Source of the DNA: Phytohabitans sp036906915 | GTDB taxonomy: Bacteria; Actinomycetota; Actinomycetes; Mycobacteriales; Micromonosporaceae | Direction of reading: 5' to 3' | DNA: 53,836 nt | NCBI RefSeq assembly: GCF_036906915.1 | Contig: NZ_JBAKHX010000055.1 | Span: forward strand, 1-53,836 | Shown: piece after piece, positions 40,173 to 47,580 of the stretch | Position numbering within the stretch: position 1 is the stretch's first letter | Layout: every line of letters starts with the position of its first letter | Notes under the pieces: model-generated | What the model was told of the DNA's origin: nothing | Databases searched by the model: none | Seen by the model: only the letters and a program-made list of their open reading frames with translations | Program-made: the position numbers and the translations under genes

Positions 40173-41288
40173 TCAACGGCGGCCCGCCGCCTCGATGGCG
40201 AGACCGGTCGCGCAGAGCAGGTCCTCGCCGTCCATCGGCCCGACGAGCTGCAGGCTGGCGGGCACCGGCAGCCCGGGGGAGGGCACCGGCATCGCCAGGG
40301 CCGGTACGCCCGCGAGGTTGAACGGCGCCGTCAGCTGGGTGAACGGGAAGCCGGCGGAGTCCGCCACCAGCGGCGGCACCCCTACCAGCGTCGGTAACGC
40401 TAGCAGCTCCACCTCGTCCAGGACGGCCGCGATCTCCGCCTGCCAGCGCTGCCGGATGGCCATGCCCTCGTCCAGCTGCTCCCCAGTGACGGCTCGCCCC
40501 GCGTGCAGGCCCTGGTTGACGAAGGCGCCCAGGCCGTCGGCGTCGAGCAGTGCGTGGTGTGCCCTCCACAGCTCGCCCGTGATGATCCAGTGCAGGGCCC
40601 AGTTCGTGGCGTCCCAGCCCGGCAGTCGCACGTCGCGCGCCTTCAGCCCCGCCGCGTCGAGGGCGGCGTCGACGGGCTCCTCGACGGCGTTGTCGACGCC
40701 CTCGATCCGCAGCCGGCCGACGGTGCGGGCGGGGCGCGGTGCGACCGTCCACCCCGGTGCGAGCAGGCGCATCCCGGTGGCGACGTCGGTGACGGTGCGG
40801 GCGATCGGTCCAACGGTGTCCAATGTGGGCGCTAGCGGCCAGACACCCTCTGTGGGTACGCGTCCCCAGGTCGTCTTCAGGCCGACGATGCCGCAGCAGG
40901 CCGCGGGGATGCGCACCGAGCCGCCGGTGTCGGTACCCAGGCCGATGTCGGCCTCCCCGGCGGCGACCGCGACCGCGCTGCCGCTCGACGAGCCGCCCGG
41001 CATGCGGTCCGGCGCCAAGGGGTTGACCGGGGTGCCGAACGCGGCGTTGTCGCCGGCTGGGTTGACGCACAGCTCGGTCAGCGTCGTCTTACCGACGATG
41101 GCGGCGCCCGCCGCGCGGACTCCGGCCAGACACGCGGCGTCGGCGGTGGCCGGCACCGCCCGCTCGCGCACCGCGGCGCATCCGGCGGCCGTGACGAAGC
41201 CGGCGATGTCGATGGCGTCCTTGACGGCGACCCGGAGGCCGTCCGGTGCCCCGAGAGGCGGGTCGAAGCGCTGGATCCAGGTGGTCAC
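40173..41288 (-). CDS. Amidase-signature family hydrolase
   Basis: The 371-residue enzyme has the full amidase-signature triad: Lys23 in VAVKDA, Ser100 in MPGGSSSGSA and the nucleophile Ser124 in GTDTGGSVRIPAACCG. It hydrolyses amide bonds, but the substrate cannot be read from the sequence. At 371 residues it is shorter than most (about 450-500), lacking much of the N-terminal helix region. A TAGGTT -10 box ends 6 nt before the GTG start, so the message is probably leaderless. The Hsp70 gene follows directly. Confidence 0.9.
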   Translation of the reverse strand: MTTWIQRFDPPLGAPDGLRVAVKDAIDIAGFVTAAGCAAVRERAVPATADAACLAGVRAAGAAIVGKTTLTELCVNPAGDNAAFGTPVNPLAPDRMPGGSSSGSAVAVAAGEADIGLGTDTGGSVRIPAACCGIVGLKTTWGRVPTEGVWPLAPTLDTVGPIARTVTDVATGMRLLAPGWTVAPRPARTVGRLRIEGVDNAVEEPVDAALDAAGLKARDVRLPGWDATNWALHWIITGELWRAHHALLDADGLGAFVNQGLHAGRAVTGEQLDEGMAIRQRWQAEIAAVLDEVELLALPTLVGVPPLVADSAGFPFTQLTAPFNLAGVPALAMPVPSPGLPVPASLQLVGPMDGEDLLCATGLAIEAAGRR

Positions 41289-41294
41289 GCTGAG

Positions 41295-41300
41295 AACCTA
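41295..41300 (-). promoter_or_regulatory. -10 box (TAGGTT) for the amidase gene, leaderless
   Basis: On the minus strand TAGGTT ends 6 nt before the GTG at 41286-41288, with no ribosome site between. The remaining gap to 41498 shows no gene. Confidence 0.5.
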
Positions 41301-41498
41301 CCCGGGAACCTGGTGTCCTAGGATGCTTTAGGTGGTGTGGTGGGTGGCACGCTGGAGGGGCCGAGGCCGGCGGGAAACCCCGGCGGCGGCCGCCCCGAGG
41401 CACAGGTCGTTCACAGGTAAGCCACAACTGGCTCATCGGAGCGGCATCGAGAGTGAGTCGTGGCGCCAGGTGGCGTCATCACCATGATCGGAGGAGTC

Positions 41499-42467
41499 AT
41501 GCCGCACCAGCCGCGAAAGTCGGTCCCGACCTACGAGGGCCGTCCGTTTCCGAGGCCCGACGAGGAGCTCGTCGACCAAGGGCTCGGCTTCGACCTCGGC
41601 ACCGTGATGGGGCGCCGGCGGATGCTGCAGGCGCTGGGTCTGGGCATCGCGGGCGTCGGCCTCGCGGCGTGCGGGTCGAACAACGGCTCGTCCTCCTCGC
41701 CCCCCTCCTCGTCGTCGTCCGCTTCGCCGTCGTCGTCCGCGACGACCGCCGCCAGCGCGACCGGTGAGATCCCCGAGGAGACCGCCGGCCCGTACCCGGG
41801 CGATGGCTCCAACGGCCCCAACGTGCTCGACGACAGCGGCATAGTGCGCGCCGACATCACCAAGAGCTTCGGCGACGGGAGCGGCACCGCCGACGGCGTG
41901 CCGATGACGCTCGAACTCGACATCAAGGACCTGGCAAACGGCGGCTCGGCGTTCGCCGGCGTCGCGGTCTACGTCTGGCACTGCGACCGCGAGGGCCGGT
42001 ACTCGATGTACTCCGACGGCGTCACCGACCAGAACTACCTGCGAGGCGTGCAGATCGCCGACTCCGCGGGCAAGGTCAAGTTCACCAGCATCTTCCCGGC
42101 CTGCTACGACGGCCGGTGGCCGCACATCCACTTCGAGGTGTACCCCGACCAGGCCAGCATCACCGACTCCAGCAATGTGATCGCGACCTCGCAGGTGGCG
42201 CTGCCCAAGGACGTCTGCGAGAAGGTGTACGCGACCTCCGGGTACGAGCAGTCGGTGTCGAATCTGTCAAAGGTCTCGCTGTCCAGCGACAACGTCTTCA
42301 GCGACGACGGCGGCGCCAGCCAACTCGCCGCCGTATCCGGTGACATCAGCTCCGGGTACACGGTCCTGCTCTCCGTCGGTGTCGACACGACCACCTCGGC
42401 GGGCGGCGGCGGCCAGGCCCCCAGCGGCGGCGGTGGGCCCGGCGGCAGCTCCCCACCGTCACGCTGA
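41499..42467 (+). CDS. Intradiol ring-cleavage dioxygenase-like lipoprotein, Tat-exported
   Basis: The 322-residue protein has a late Tat signal: MGRRRMLQALGLGIAGVGLA followed by the lipobox LAACG (Cys near residue 59). A Ser-rich linker of about 35 residues comes next, then a protocatechuate-dioxygenase-like beta sandwich starting TGEIPEETAGPYPGDG. Iron ligands are visible as Tyr in DREGRYSMYSDG, Tyr in PACYDGRWP and the His pair in HIHFEVY. Cell-surface intradiol dioxygenases are widespread in actinobacteria; the aromatic substrate is unknown. GGAGGAG lies directly before the ATG at 41499. A hairpin overlaps its stop. Confidence 0.88.
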   Translation: MPHQPRKSVPTYEGRPFPRPDEELVDQGLGFDLGTVMGRRRMLQALGLGIAGVGLAACGSNNGSSSSPPSSSSSASPSSSATTAASATGEIPEETAGPYPGDGSNGPNVLDDSGIVRADITKSFGDGSGTADGVPMTLELDIKDLANGGSAFAGVAVYVWHCDREGRYSMYSDGVTDQNYLRGVQIADSAGKVKFTSIFPACYDGRWPHIHFEVYPDQASITDSSNVIATSQVALPKDVCEKVYATSGYEQSVSNLSKVSLSSDNVFSDDGGASQLAAVSGDISSGYTVLLSVGVDTTTSAGGGGQAPSGGGGPGGSSPPSR

Positions 42468-42478
42468 CCGTGACGGTG
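42454..42478. terminator. Hairpin overlapping the dioxygenase stop codon
   Basis: CACCGTCACG (42454-42463) pairs exactly with CGTGACGGTG (42469-42478) around a 5-nt loop that contains part of the stop codon. It lies between convergent genes. Confidence 0.7.
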
Positions 42479-42575
42479 CGGGGCTGCAGTGGTGCCAGCG
42501 ACCTTAGACCTCGACCAGCGGTGCGCCCGCAGGCAGCTCGCCGGCGGCGCACCGAGGTCGGCGGCCCCGGATCTG

Positions 42576-44570
42576 CTAGCCGGCGCTCACCGCGCTCGCG
42601 CGGGCCCGCTCCGCGGTCCAGACCGCGCCGCCCCAGGGCCGGTCGAGCGCGAGCAGGGCCAGGTTGGCCGTGGTCGCCGCGCCAGCGATCGTGGTGAGAA
42701 GCGATACGAGGCCGGCGGCGGCACCGAAGCCGAGCGCTCCGCCGAGGAAGGCCCCGGCGAGCGCCGCCGCGAGGCCGAGCCGGCGCGGGCGGTCGCGGCG
42801 GGCCCAGGCCAGCCAGGTGCCGAGGCCGACGGCCAGAGCGACCGACGGTACGGCCAGCATGGCGTCGCCTATGAACAGTCGCGGCCACACCGTCCACACC
42901 AGAAGCGCCGCGAGCAGCCAGCCGCCGATGCCGAGCGGAAGGGGCGTCAGGAACCGCAGCCATACGCCGGCTCGCGGGCCAAAGCCGCCGCGGCGGCGTA
43001 CCCGGAGCGCCATCCACCCGAGCAGTAGCACGGCCAGCAGCGCACCGCCCACGGCGACTCCGGCGAGGATCCGCGCCATCCGCGACATCGTGGCGAAGCC
43101 GACCTCGAAGTCGACGGTCTGCGCCCGGTAGCCGGACTCGTCCACCTCGCCGCTGTCGAAGAACCCGGTCAGCAGCCGCGCGCCCGCGTCCCGCTGGTTG
43201 CCCCAGAAGTCGGCGGAGTGGCCCATGCCGGTGAGCTTCACCTGGCGTCCCCTGGTCAGTGACGGCATCAGCTCGCCGGTCGACAGCTCGGCCGGGGTGG
43301 TGAAGTCGACGGTGCCGTTGATCACGAGCGTCTCGACGTCGGAGCGGCGCAGCGTCCGGTATTCGGCGTTGTCGGGGCTGTCCGGCCAGGCCCGGTGGAA
43401 CCCGTCCGGGCCGCCCCACAGCAGGTCAGTGGCGGCGTTGCCCAATGTGGAGCCCGGGTCGCCGCCGGCCGCGTAGTACCGCTCGGCCGCCGGTGCGTCG
43501 ATCATGCCGAACGAGGCGAACTCGCCCCACACGAACGAGCTCGGGATGGTCAGGTCGGCCAGCACCGACATCGCCCACATCCCGGCCGCGTCGCCCTCCT
43601 TTGCCGCCAGCCAGGCGTCGACGATGGTCGGTGCGTTGAGCGGGGCGGCCGCCTTGGTGCTGTGGAACATGCCGTACATGCCGGCGACGCGGACGTTGCC
43701 TTCCTTGATCGGCAGGAGGCCCCACCGGGCGGGGACGTCGCCGGCCTCGGCGCGGACCGTCGCCGCCAGGTCGTCGGTGCGGCCGGCGCAGGTGCCGTCC
43801 TGGGCGCACAGCTGGGTGTACTGAGCGAACTGGCTGTCGGTGATGCGAGGATCCCACACGAAATGCCCCGGGGGATTCGCCGCGATCATCACCGAGCGGT
43901 GCAGTGACGCGGGATACCGCCACGAGTACACCATCGCGGTGCGGGTGCCTGCGCTGGAGCTGATCAGGTTGACGCGCTGGTAGCCGAGCGCGGTGCGGGC
44001 AGCTTCGAGGTCGTCGACGCGCTGCGCGATCGAGTAGCCGGTGAGGTCGATCCCGTCGCCCGTCAGCCGTTGCGCGCAGCCGGAGAACGCCTCGGTGGCG
44101 CCGCGCAGCGACGCCTCTCCGGCGAGGTCGGCGGAGCGCCTCAGCGCCGAGGTCACCTCGGGGCAGTCCAGCTTTCGTGACCCGTCGACGCCCCGGTATC
44201 CGACGAGGACCACGTCGTGCTTATCGGTCAGGCGGCTGACCTGCGGGAACTCCAGATTGGTCGCGCCGGGGCCGCCGTTGAGCCGGAAGATCGGCTCGGC
44301 GGGCCGCTCGCTCGTGGCCCGGATCCGGACCACCGGCAGCGCGATCAGGTCGGAACCGCTGTCGCGGCGGTTCTCCGGCACGACCAGCGTGCCGCAGTCG
44401 GCGGCCACGCTTCCTGCCTCGGTGTCGTACGTGCACGACGACATGGAAAGTGCACCGGGGCGCGCACCGGCCGGGACCGCCAGGGTCTGCTCGGAGCGCA
44501 CGTTCAGGTAGCCGAGCGCGAGCACGAGCGCGCCGGTAATCCCCAGGGCGGCGAACTTGGCAGTGGTCAT
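42576..44570 (-). CDS. Exported alpha/beta hydrolase with C-terminal membrane domain
   Basis: The 664-residue protein begins with a membrane helix (FAALGITGALVLALGYLNV). An alpha/beta-hydrolase (S33/TAP-like) domain follows: PIFRLNGGPGATNLEFP, DVVLVGYRGVDGSRKLDCPE, the nucleophile in VNLISSSAGTRTAMVYSWRY, the acid in LVINGTVDFTTPAE and His in TGMGHSADFWGNQ. About six membrane helices (residues about 515-650) form the end. The oxyanion HG motif is replaced by NGGPG, as in prolyl-iminopeptidase relatives, so an extracytoplasmic peptidase or esterase is likely. The ATG at 44568-44570 lacks a clear ribosome site. Confidence 0.82.
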   Translation of the reverse strand: MTTAKFAALGITGALVLALGYLNVRSEQTLAVPAGARPGALSMSSCTYDTEAGSVAADCGTLVVPENRRDSGSDLIALPVVRIRATSERPAEPIFRLNGGPGATNLEFPQVSRLTDKHDVVLVGYRGVDGSRKLDCPEVTSALRRSADLAGEASLRGATEAFSGCAQRLTGDGIDLTGYSIAQRVDDLEAARTALGYQRVNLISSSAGTRTAMVYSWRYPASLHRSVMIAANPPGHFVWDPRITDSQFAQYTQLCAQDGTCAGRTDDLAATVRAEAGDVPARWGLLPIKEGNVRVAGMYGMFHSTKAAAPLNAPTIVDAWLAAKEGDAAGMWAMSVLADLTIPSSFVWGEFASFGMIDAPAAERYYAAGGDPGSTLGNAATDLLWGGPDGFHRAWPDSPDNAEYRTLRRSDVETLVINGTVDFTTPAELSTGELMPSLTRGRQVKLTGMGHSADFWGNQRDAGARLLTGFFDSGEVDESGYRAQTVDFEVGFATMSRMARILAGVAVGGALLAVLLLGWMALRVRRRGGFGPRAGVWLRFLTPLPLGIGGWLLAALLVWTVWPRLFIGDAMLAVPSVALAVGLGTWLAWARRDRPRRLGLAAALAGAFLGGALGFGAAAGLVSLLTTIAGAATTANLALLALDRPWGGAVWTAERARASAVSAG

Positions 44571-44667
44571 GCGGTGAAGGTAGGTGCGCGGCGACGGCGT
44601 CTCGTCCCTCCGCGGAGGCGCATCTGCGTACCTCCGCTGGGGTACCCCTTGACGCGCGCAGACGACC

Positions 44668-44769
44668 ACGCCGACGCCCAGCACCTACACGCTGGCCGCC
44701 CGGCACAGCGGGAAGCTGCTCGACGCCTACAACGCGTCCACAGCGGACGGTGCCGACGTCGTGCAGAGT
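44668..44769 (+). pseudogene. Fragment of a ricin-type (beta-trefoil) lectin domain
   Basis: In one frame TPTPSTYTLAARHSGKLLDA continues with YNASTADGADVVQ, the repeat pattern of CBM13/ricin domains of secreted actinobacterial enzymes. The similarity stops after VVQ, where the expected Trp is missing, and the frame changes. No start or signal peptide precedes it. Confidence 0.5.
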
Positions 44770-44924
44770 TCGAGGAGTTCCTGCCCGGCGCCACCGACAA
44801 CGGCGTCACCGGCGACGGCCGGCGCAGCGTGGTGCTGTCCGTGTCCAGCCTGCTCAGCGACTACCCGCGCCAGCAGCGCGCCGCCGACACGCTCGTCGAG
44901 AACGCTCTGTGCGGTGACAGGTAG
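44766..44924 (+). pseudogene. Unidentified 3' gene fragment
   Basis: The frame ending at TAG 44922-44924 reads EFEEFLPGATDNGVTGDGRR then SVVLSVSSLLSDYPRQQRAA and DTLVENALCGDR. It looks like the C-terminus of a real protein but no family was recognised. It joins the ricin-like fragment in a different frame, so the junction suggests a deletion that fused the ends of two genes. Confidence 0.35.
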
Positions 44925-44946
44925 CGCCCAGGCGGCGTACAGAAGC

Positions 44947-44976
44947 CGTGGCGATGCTCGGAGGAGCATCGCCACG
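44947..44976. terminator. 13-bp perfect hairpin
   Basis: CGTGGCGATGCTC (44947-44959) pairs exactly with GAGCATCGCCACG (44964-44976) around a GGAG loop. It lies in the gap between the 3' fragment and the convergent hydrolase and probably terminates one or both. Confidence 0.8.
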
Positions 44977-45064
44977 ACAATCACGGTTGGCCCACACGGG
45001 CAACACGCCTTGCGTCCGTTTGGAGTGGACGGTGCGCAGTCCGGATCTTCGCGCGGCTATGTGG

Positions 45065-46204
45065 CTACCGCGCGGCGATGGCGACTTCCGGATACCGCGA
45101 CGACGCCGTCTCCAGCAGAGGCTGCGGGCGGTGTCGCAGGTGCAGGTCGAACACCGCCCGGTTGTACCGCCGGGTGATCTCCATCGAGCGCGTGCCCGTG
45201 ATGGTGGCGCCCGACGGGATGCCGAGCTGTTCGGCGAGGACAGCCGCGTCGTGGAACGAGCCGTGTACGGCGCCGTCGACCACGAGCCACCGCTTCCACC
45301 CGGTCATCAGGCTCCAGTCGACGTTCCAGCTTTCGTCCGGGCCGCCGGGCACGTGCGGTGGCGCGCCGAGGAACACGAACGGGCGGGACAGTCCGGTGGC
45401 GGGGATCGCCTTCGAGGTGGTGCCGTCCATGTTGACTCCCACGTCGATGCGGGTGTCGCTCAGCATGGCCGGTATCGCGCTGGCGCCGCCGGACGAGTGG
45501 CCAGACGCGCCGATCCGGGACGCGTCGATGAGCCGGGCGCCGGACCATGCGGCGCGCGGCCCGGTCAGGCTGTCGATGACGAACGAGACGTCGGCCGCCC
45601 GGACCTGGTGCTGCTTGGCGCGGAAGCTGGACGGACCGTCGACAAGGCACGCGGCACAGGGGGCGATCCGGCCGTCCGGGAAGGTGACCGCGTACGTCTC
45701 GTAGGTGTGGTCGATGACCGCGACGACGTAGCCGTGGCTGGCGAGGTCTTCGGCGAGGCCGGTGAGGAAGGCGCGGGGTTGGGTGTGGCCGGGGGAGAGC
45801 ACGACGAGCGGGAGCCGGCGCCCGGCTGGTTTGGCGTCGGCGTACGCGTGCGTCCGCACGGTGCTGAGGACATCCGGCGCCACGTCGGGTATCCGCTTGC
45901 CTTCTACGTAGAGCTTCGACTCCTCGGGCGTCATGTACTGGGTACGGGCGCCGTGCCGGGCATTGGTCGGGTACCAGACGGTGACCATCAGCTCGCGCGC
46001 CTCCACCTCGGGTACCCAGGGGTCGGGGCGGGAGGTGTCCTTGAGATGGACGTCCGTGGCGCCGACCGCGTGCGGCCCGGTCGGTCCCGGCAGTTGGAGC
46101 GTGTCGCTGGCCCGCGCCGGCGTCGCACTCGCCACCGGTGACAGCAGGGTAGCGGCGACGGCGATGCCGACAAACGCCATACGCCCCCGTGAGAAAAGTG
46201 TCAT
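45065..46204 (-). CDS. Secreted PAF-acetylhydrolase-like / dienelactone-type hydrolase
   Basis: The 379-residue protein has a signal peptide (RMAFVGIAVAATLLSPVASATPARA) and a PAF-AH-type fold: ELMVTVWYPT, LPLVVLSPGHTQPRAFLTGL, GYVVAVIDHTYETY, the nucleophile elbow IGASGHSSGGASA and the late acid/His in VVDGAVHGSFHD. A Cys pair (APCAAC) may form a disulfide. It likely hydrolyses an ester outside the cell, such as a lipid or polyester. TAGCAT 6 nt before the ATG suggests a leaderless message. Confidence 0.85.
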   Translation of the reverse strand: MTLFSRGRMAFVGIAVAATLLSPVASATPARASDTLQLPGPTGPHAVGATDVHLKDTSRPDPWVPEVEARELMVTVWYPTNARHGARTQYMTPEESKLYVEGKRIPDVAPDVLSTVRTHAYADAKPAGRRLPLVVLSPGHTQPRAFLTGLAEDLASHGYVVAVIDHTYETYAVTFPDGRIAPCAACLVDGPSSFRAKQHQVRAADVSFVIDSLTGPRAAWSGARLIDASRIGASGHSSGGASAIPAMLSDTRIDVGVNMDGTTSKAIPATGLSRPFVFLGAPPHVPGGPDESWNVDWSLMTGWKRWLVVDGAVHGSFHDAAVLAEQLGIPSGATITGTRSMEITRRYNRAVFDLHLRHRPQPLLETASSRYPEVAIAAR

Positions 46205-46210
46205 GCGTCG

Positions 46211-46216
46211 ATGCTA
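46211..46216 (-). promoter_or_regulatory. -10 box (TAGCAT) for the PAF-AH-like gene, leaderless
   Basis: On the minus strand TAGCAT ends 6 nt before the ATG at 46202-46204. Confidence 0.5.
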
Positions 46217-46373
46217 GGAATGGCCCGCGGTGCGGCGCGTCGGTCGCCGTAACGATTTCCGGTACCTCCGGAGGAGTCATCCCCCCGATGTACGCGACAC
46301 GGTGACGAGCGTGAATCAGCCGATCATCGACAGCTGCGTGCGGCGCGCCTCCCGTACCGATCAGGGCCCGGCC

Positions 46374-46556
46374 CTAACCCACCACCGCGGCGGCCCTCGT
46401 GGACGGGAACAGGCTGTCGAAGACGGCGCCGCGGTCGAAGCCCATCGCGCGGCTCCGGGCGCGCAGCTCCAGTTCCCGCCGCTCGGCGGCCGGAATCTCC
46501 AGGACGACCCGGTCGACCGCGGCGGCCAGGCCGGCGATGTCGCCAGCCCTAGGGTT
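46374..46556 (-). pseudogene. 3' remnant, possibly of a glycosyltransferase
   Basis: The minus-strand frame ending at TAG (46374-46376) reads GDIAGLAAAVDRVVLEIPAA then ERRELELRARSRAMGFDRGA and VFDSLFP. This resembles the C-terminal helix of a GT-B glycosyltransferase. There is no start codon, and the CsoR-like box begins right where the frame opens, so only the tail survives. The family call is tentative. The rest of the 386-bp gap holds only this and the box. Confidence 0.4.
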
Positions 46557-46557
46557 G

Positions 46558-46576
46558 CATACCCTAGGGGGGTATG
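46558..46576. promoter_or_regulatory. CsoR-like copper-repressor box before the copper operon
   Basis: CATACCCTAGGGGGGTATG has CATACCC and GGGTATG half-sites around TAGGG, 14 bp upstream of the first gene of the copA operon. This is the CsoR-type GC-tract operator; the csoR gene itself is not in the window. Confidence 0.75.
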
Positions 46577-46590
46577 GGTAAGGTGTCCTC

Positions 46591-47568
46591 ATGCAGACCA
46601 TGAGGACACCCGTCAAGCTGACGGCGTACGCGCTCGGCCTGGTGGCGGTGTTCGGCGCCGCCGCCGGCATCGGCAGCGTGGTCGGCCTGAGCGAGGCCAC
46701 ACCGCCGGCATCCCACGACACCCACGCCGGCGACGCCCGCGCCGAGGGTGCCGCCGCGGCGCAGGTGCCGGGTGGGCTGCAGGTCACGCAGGATGGGTAC
46801 CGGCTGGTGCCCGTCACCGGCGCCCTGGCGGTGGGCGGCGCGCAGCCGTTCGCCTTCCGGGTGCTCGGGCCGGACGGCGAGCCGGTCACGGAGTACACGA
46901 CAAGCCACGACAAAGACCTGCACCTGATCGTCGTGCGGCGCGACCTGTCAGGCTTCCAGCACCTGCACCCGACCCTGGCGGCGGACGGCGCCTGGTCGCT
47001 GCCGCTGTCGGTGGCGAGCCCCGGGCAGTACCGGGTGTTCGCCGACTTCCAGCCCGCCGCCCGCGCCGAGGGCCTGACCCTCGGCGTGGACGTGCCCGCC
47101 GCCGGCGACTACCAGCCGCGGCCGCTGCCGGCACCGGACCGCACCGCCGAGGTCGACGGATACACCGTCACCCTCGCCGGCGACCTGGTGCCGGGCAGCT
47201 CGTCGAAGCTGACCCTGTCGGTGAGCAAGGACGGCGCACCGGTCACCGACCTGCAGCCCTACCTGGGCGCCTACGGGCACCTGGTGGCGCTGCGCGACGG
47301 CGACCTGGCGTACCTGCACGTGCACCCCGACGGCGCGCCCGGCGATGGCCGCACCGCCGCCGGACCCGACGTCACCTTCTTCGCCGAGATCCCGTCGGCC
47401 GGCGCCTACCGCCTGTACCTGGACTTCCAGCACGGCGGCAAGGTCCGCACCGCCGAGTTCACCGTCACGGTCGGGCCGCAGACCCTGACCAGCGTCGCGC
47501 CCGAGCCGAGCCCCACCGGCCCGCCGAGCCCATCTGAGCACGGCGCGCCCGGCCACACCCACGAGTAG
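46591..47568 (+). CDS. Secreted/membrane-anchored His-rich protein of the copper operon
   Basis: The 325-residue protein has an N-terminal membrane or signal helix (KLTAYALGLVAVFGAAAGIG) and two beta-sandwich modules. Paired His motifs occur in TTSHDKDLHLIVVRRDLSGF followed by QHLHP, and in LGAYGHLVALRDGDLAYLHV followed by HP. The tail is Pro/His-rich (SEHGAPGHTHE). Such proteins commonly precede CopA in actinobacteria and are thought to bind copper outside the membrane. AAGG lies 7 nt before the ATG. It is separated from copA by 12 bp and is controlled by the CsoR-like box. Confidence 0.8.
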   Translation: MQTMRTPVKLTAYALGLVAVFGAAAGIGSVVGLSEATPPASHDTHAGDARAEGAAAAQVPGGLQVTQDGYRLVPVTGALAVGGAQPFAFRVLGPDGEPVTEYTTSHDKDLHLIVVRRDLSGFQHLHPTLAADGAWSLPLSVASPGQYRVFADFQPAARAEGLTLGVDVPAAGDYQPRPLPAPDRTAEVDGYTVTLAGDLVPGSSSKLTLSVSKDGAPVTDLQPYLGAYGHLVALRDGDLAYLHVHPDGAPGDGRTAAGPDVTFFAEIPSAGAYRLYLDFQHGGKVRTAEFTVTVGPQTLTSVAPEPSPTGPPSPSEHGAPGHTHE

Positions 47569-47580
47569 CAGGAGGTCACG

